Shown: piece by piece, positions 61,630-64,000 of the stretch | Position numbering within the stretch: the stretch's first letter is position 1 | Layout: each line of letters begins with the position of its first letter | Assembly: GCA_021292165.1 (NCBI GenBank) | Contig: CM037878.1 | Span: 291,758,971-291,822,970, forward strand | Source of the DNA: Shinisaurus crocodilurus | Lineage: Eukaryota > Chordata > Lepidosauria > Squamata > Shinisauridae | DNA length: 64,000 nucleotides | Reading direction: 5' to 3' | The notes under the pieces: model-generated | What the model saw: the letters and a program-made list of their open reading frames with translations, nothing else | Database searches by the model: none | Told to the model about the DNA's origin: nothing | Program-made: the position numbers and the translations under genes

Positions 61630-61796
61630 CAGGGCCGGTGCTACCATTAGGCCAACTAGGCAGCTGCCTAGGGCGCAGGGCTAAAGGGGCGCCAGAAACG
61701 ACTTGGAAAAAAAATACAGCACTCTCAAGTGGGAAGGGGGGGGGCGCTAAATATCTGATCTTGCCTAGGGCACCAAACTGCCTTGCACCGGTCCTG
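61630..61796. mobile_element. Short hAT-type element related to 43769-44473
   Basis: Begins CAGGGCCGGTGC and ends GCACCGGTCCTG, with a near-perfect 8-bp duplication cttgagag / cttgagac (61622-61629, 61797-61804). Both ends carry gcctagggc-type subterminal sequence shared with the larger element. It lies just upstream, in transcript sense, of the first visible ADAM exon. Confidence 0.85.
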
Positions 61797-61804
61797 CTTG
61801 AGAC

Positions 61805-62512
61805 GTGATTCGGCATAGAATTCATACTACATGGCTGCATGAGGGAGGGCGAATATTAGTCCCTCTAATCATGAGCTCTCAGGCGGTGAGTGTTGGAAGC
61901 AGCGGCAGGGGGTCACAGCAGACAAAGGTGCAGGCGAAGGGTTAATTTGTTCTTGGGGTTTTTTAAAACAGTTAGTCAGAGTAGTGACAGTGGTCACTCG
62001 TGGGGGCAGTGCTAATCAACAGTTCTGGATGCATCAGAGAGCCTTGGGTGCAAGCAGAGATTGGGTGGGGTGGGGGCAGCTCTGCCTAGCAGCCAGGTGG
62101 AGCCACAAATGTTTGCTTTTAGCCTGCGTTTCTTGTGCATAAAAAGTCTACCATGTTCATCATGTTTAGTAATAGTAATGGTTTCTGTAACATAGGTAGC
62201 CTACACCAGTAAGGTGAAACAATAACTGGTTTATTTCTTCATACAGTTCTCAGTGTGGCATTCATCTTGGAACCGCACCCAAAAGCACAGGTGTGGAGCG
62301 TGCTCAGTTCCGACTTTTCTAAAAGAAACATCGTTGTCTTTTTTCCACGAGGTGGCAACAACATAAACATATATTACAGTTACGTTATGAAGCAGTCAAA
62401 ACAGCAGAGCAAATCAGGCCAGGCTTCTACCTGTTTATAAGTCAGTAAAGTTTGCGTCATTTTCTGGACACTTTCAGTCTGCTTTTCTCGGCCACTTCTG
62501 CTAGCAGGGAGC
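61805..62512. other. 5'-side intron, no exon recognised
   Basis: An upstream prodomain exon would be expected in this direction. A 39-nt minus-strand segment ending near 62429 at CAG|gtagaag is splice-like but lacks prodomain character. Confidence 0.4.
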
Positions 62513-62628
62513 GGCTACAGCCGGGGTGGGAAACTTGCGGCCCTCCAGATGGTTTGGCCTATAACGCCCATCATCCCTAGCCAGCATAGCCAATGGTGCG
62601 GGATGATGGGAGCTGTAGGCCAACATTA

Positions 62629-63665
62629 GGGATCTGTGACACTGGGAATTCTGTTCCGTTTAAGCCTGACAGGATTCCGCAGCATTTCTGTTTTGGTAAG
62701 CGGTGGAGGACTGTATTGGATTCCGAAAAAAAGTGAATTTTTCCCGGTTCCTCCATTTGCACAAATTGTAATTTGCCCAATTTAATTTTGTTTTATTATT
62801 TTTTGGCCTTTTGCTAGTGTGCACCTGTGCACTTATGGGGCTCTTTTGAAACAGGGTTTCTGACAAGGCTAAGCAGGCTTTTTTTGTTTTTGTTTTTTTT
62901 AACAGGGATATACCGTATTTTTCGCTCCATAAGACGCACCGGACCATAAGACGCACTTACTGTATGGTACAATTTAAAAAAAAAAAAAAAAAAAATCAGC
63001 TGAGAGGCGGGGGCTTCCCCCGCCCCACCCAGGAGTCCTCCGCTCTTCCGGACCAGCAGAGGAAAGTAAAAAAAAAAAAAAGAAGAAAAAAAAATTTATT
63101 TTTTTTATTTTTTATTTTTTTTATTATATTCACTCCATAGGACGCACAGACATTTCCACCTAGTTTTTTTTGGGGGGTAAAGTGCGTCTTATGGAGCGAA
63201 AAATACGTATACAGATTTCATGGCTGCATATTTCCCTGTCAGAACACCCTGTTTTAAAAGAAAGCCTTTCTTTTGACAGCTGTCAAAATGTCATTTCCCC
63301 AAGAATGGGGTGGGCTCACACTTTTCCACTTTCCTGAGCACCTAGAATCTTGGGAAAGGGTGGAAAAGGTGGAGGACACTGAGAACTGTCAGGTCCACTT
63401 ATAAAAACTAGAGGATCTCACTGTGAAGGGGGTGATATATATATGTGCCACCCCCTTTCATGAGCAAAGATCCGTTTATGGTTTTAGTTTTACTGGACAG
63501 ATTGCCATTTGACAGCTGTCAAGTGCGGGCAAAGTAACAAATTAACCTATTTGCAGCCTCTCTACTGCCCTTTGACAGCAGACACTTACCAGGGTACCCA
63601 CCAGGCAAGGCTTTTAATTTCAGATGCCTGTAAATGCACAGGTCCACACTTGCGAAAGACCATTC

Positions 63666-63701
<36 letters not shown>

Positions 63702-63918
63702 AGAAGAAGAATTTGCACAAATTGCAAGATCTCCCCCCCCCCTCCAAAGAACAAATTGCTGCCATTAAAAATTTTGGAAATCCACGAACTGGCTTGACTC
63801 ACTACAGATCAAGTCAACCCCAGTGGCGGGGGAGGAGGGACAGAATGGAATCCACGGGGCTGAACTGGAAAAATCCATTGGGTTTTCACACCCCCCCCAA
63901 TGGAATTCTTGTACAACC
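62629..63918. mobile_element. Possible Harbinger-like insertion inside the foldback MITE
   Basis: Inserted DNA has loosely inverted ends (GGGATCTGTG... and ...TTGTACAACC) with 3-nt flanks TTA / CTA. Related inverted blocks lie further in (tttgcacaaattg near 62756 and atttgcacaaattgc near 63711). Short TAA/TTA duplications and GGG ends suit PIF/Harbinger elements, but the terminal match is weak. Confidence 0.45.
62913..63207. mobile_element. Mariner-type MITE with TATTTTTCGCTCCATAAGACGC ends
   Basis: About 27-nt terminal inverted repeats: CGTATTTTTCGCTCCATAAG at the left and CTTATGGAGCGAAAAATACG at the right, flanked by TA dinucleotides. The interior includes A/T-rich low-complexity DNA. It is the innermost level of the nested stack. 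Confidence 0.82.
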
Positions 63919-64000
63919 CTAGACCTGGAGGGCCACAAGTTGCCCACCCCAGCCTACAGAAATGGAGCAGAAATGGGACCACTAAGAAACAAGAGGGACG

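Larger units (their letters stand above)
62521..63951. mobile_element. Nested transposon stack: foldback MITE split by a larger insertion
   Basis: The left arm (CCGGGGTGGGAAACTTGCGG...) ends near 62625 and the matching inverse arm (CTGGAGGGCCACAAGTTGCC...) resumes near 63924. Outer flanks ggctacag / gcctacag match at 7 of 8. The sequence between the arms is a later insertion of about 1.3 kb. Confidence 0.75.

Overview
This looks like nuclear DNA of a squamate reptile, most likely a lizard. The evidence is the interspersed-repeat mix: CR1 LINEs with the ATTCTATGA tail, L2-like and L1 LINEs, a tRNA-headed SINE ending in a Bov-B-type (TAAATAAA) tail, a 5S-rRNA-headed SINE, and many non-autonomous hAT, Harbinger-like and mariner-like elements. 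There is no bacterial-style gene arrangement, and no tRNA or rRNA gene apart from the SINE heads. The species is not determined.

The one host gene I can support is on the minus strand and fills almost the whole window. It encodes a membrane-anchored ADAM (disintegrin and metalloproteinase). Twelve exons can be read with splice sites and compatible phases. They encode prodomain (61489-61413, 57831-57630), metalloprotease domain (52924-52856, 46348-46176, and 38891-38744 with the complete zinc motif [12 protein letters not shown]), disintegrin domain (34544-34379, 17819-17730, 14193-14001), cysteine-rich domain (8938-8755), EGF-like region (5821-5744, 5072-4961) and transmembrane segment (2361-2262). 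The signal peptide and early prodomain should lie beyond the right edge, and most of the cytoplasmic tail beyond the left edge. Three internal exons expected by homology and phase were not found (between 52856 and 46348, 46176 and 38891, and 14001 and 8938). The cysteine pattern, the prodomain [10 protein letters not shown] block and the [10 protein letters not shown] block place it near the ADAM9/ADAM20/ADAM21 group.

Everything else is intron filled with mobile elements. At least nine hAT-type insertions keep perfect 8-bp target-site duplications. Five form a family (14433-15173, 28756-29751, 30622-31221, 40903-41598, 55467-56015) with CAGGGATG ends and dense GACTCG repeats; two carry transposase-derived sequence. 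A second family is a ~135-bp near-perfect foldback (19107, 25801, 32882, 35690, 44515, with older copies at 7227 and 39879). LINEs include a 502-codon open reverse transcriptase frame (51074-49566), an L2-like RT frame (19561-20487), a rearranged L1 (25258-28560) and many CR1 pieces.

The most unusual structures are: an inverted partial copy of a disintegrin exon beside a ~0.6-kb copy of the neighbouring intron (35062-35890), later hit by a foldback element; a probable GC donor after the exon at 14001; 5S-headed, CR1-tailed SINEs, one split by a CR1; a three-level nested transposon stack (62521-63951); and a ~354-bp palindrome (61008-61361).
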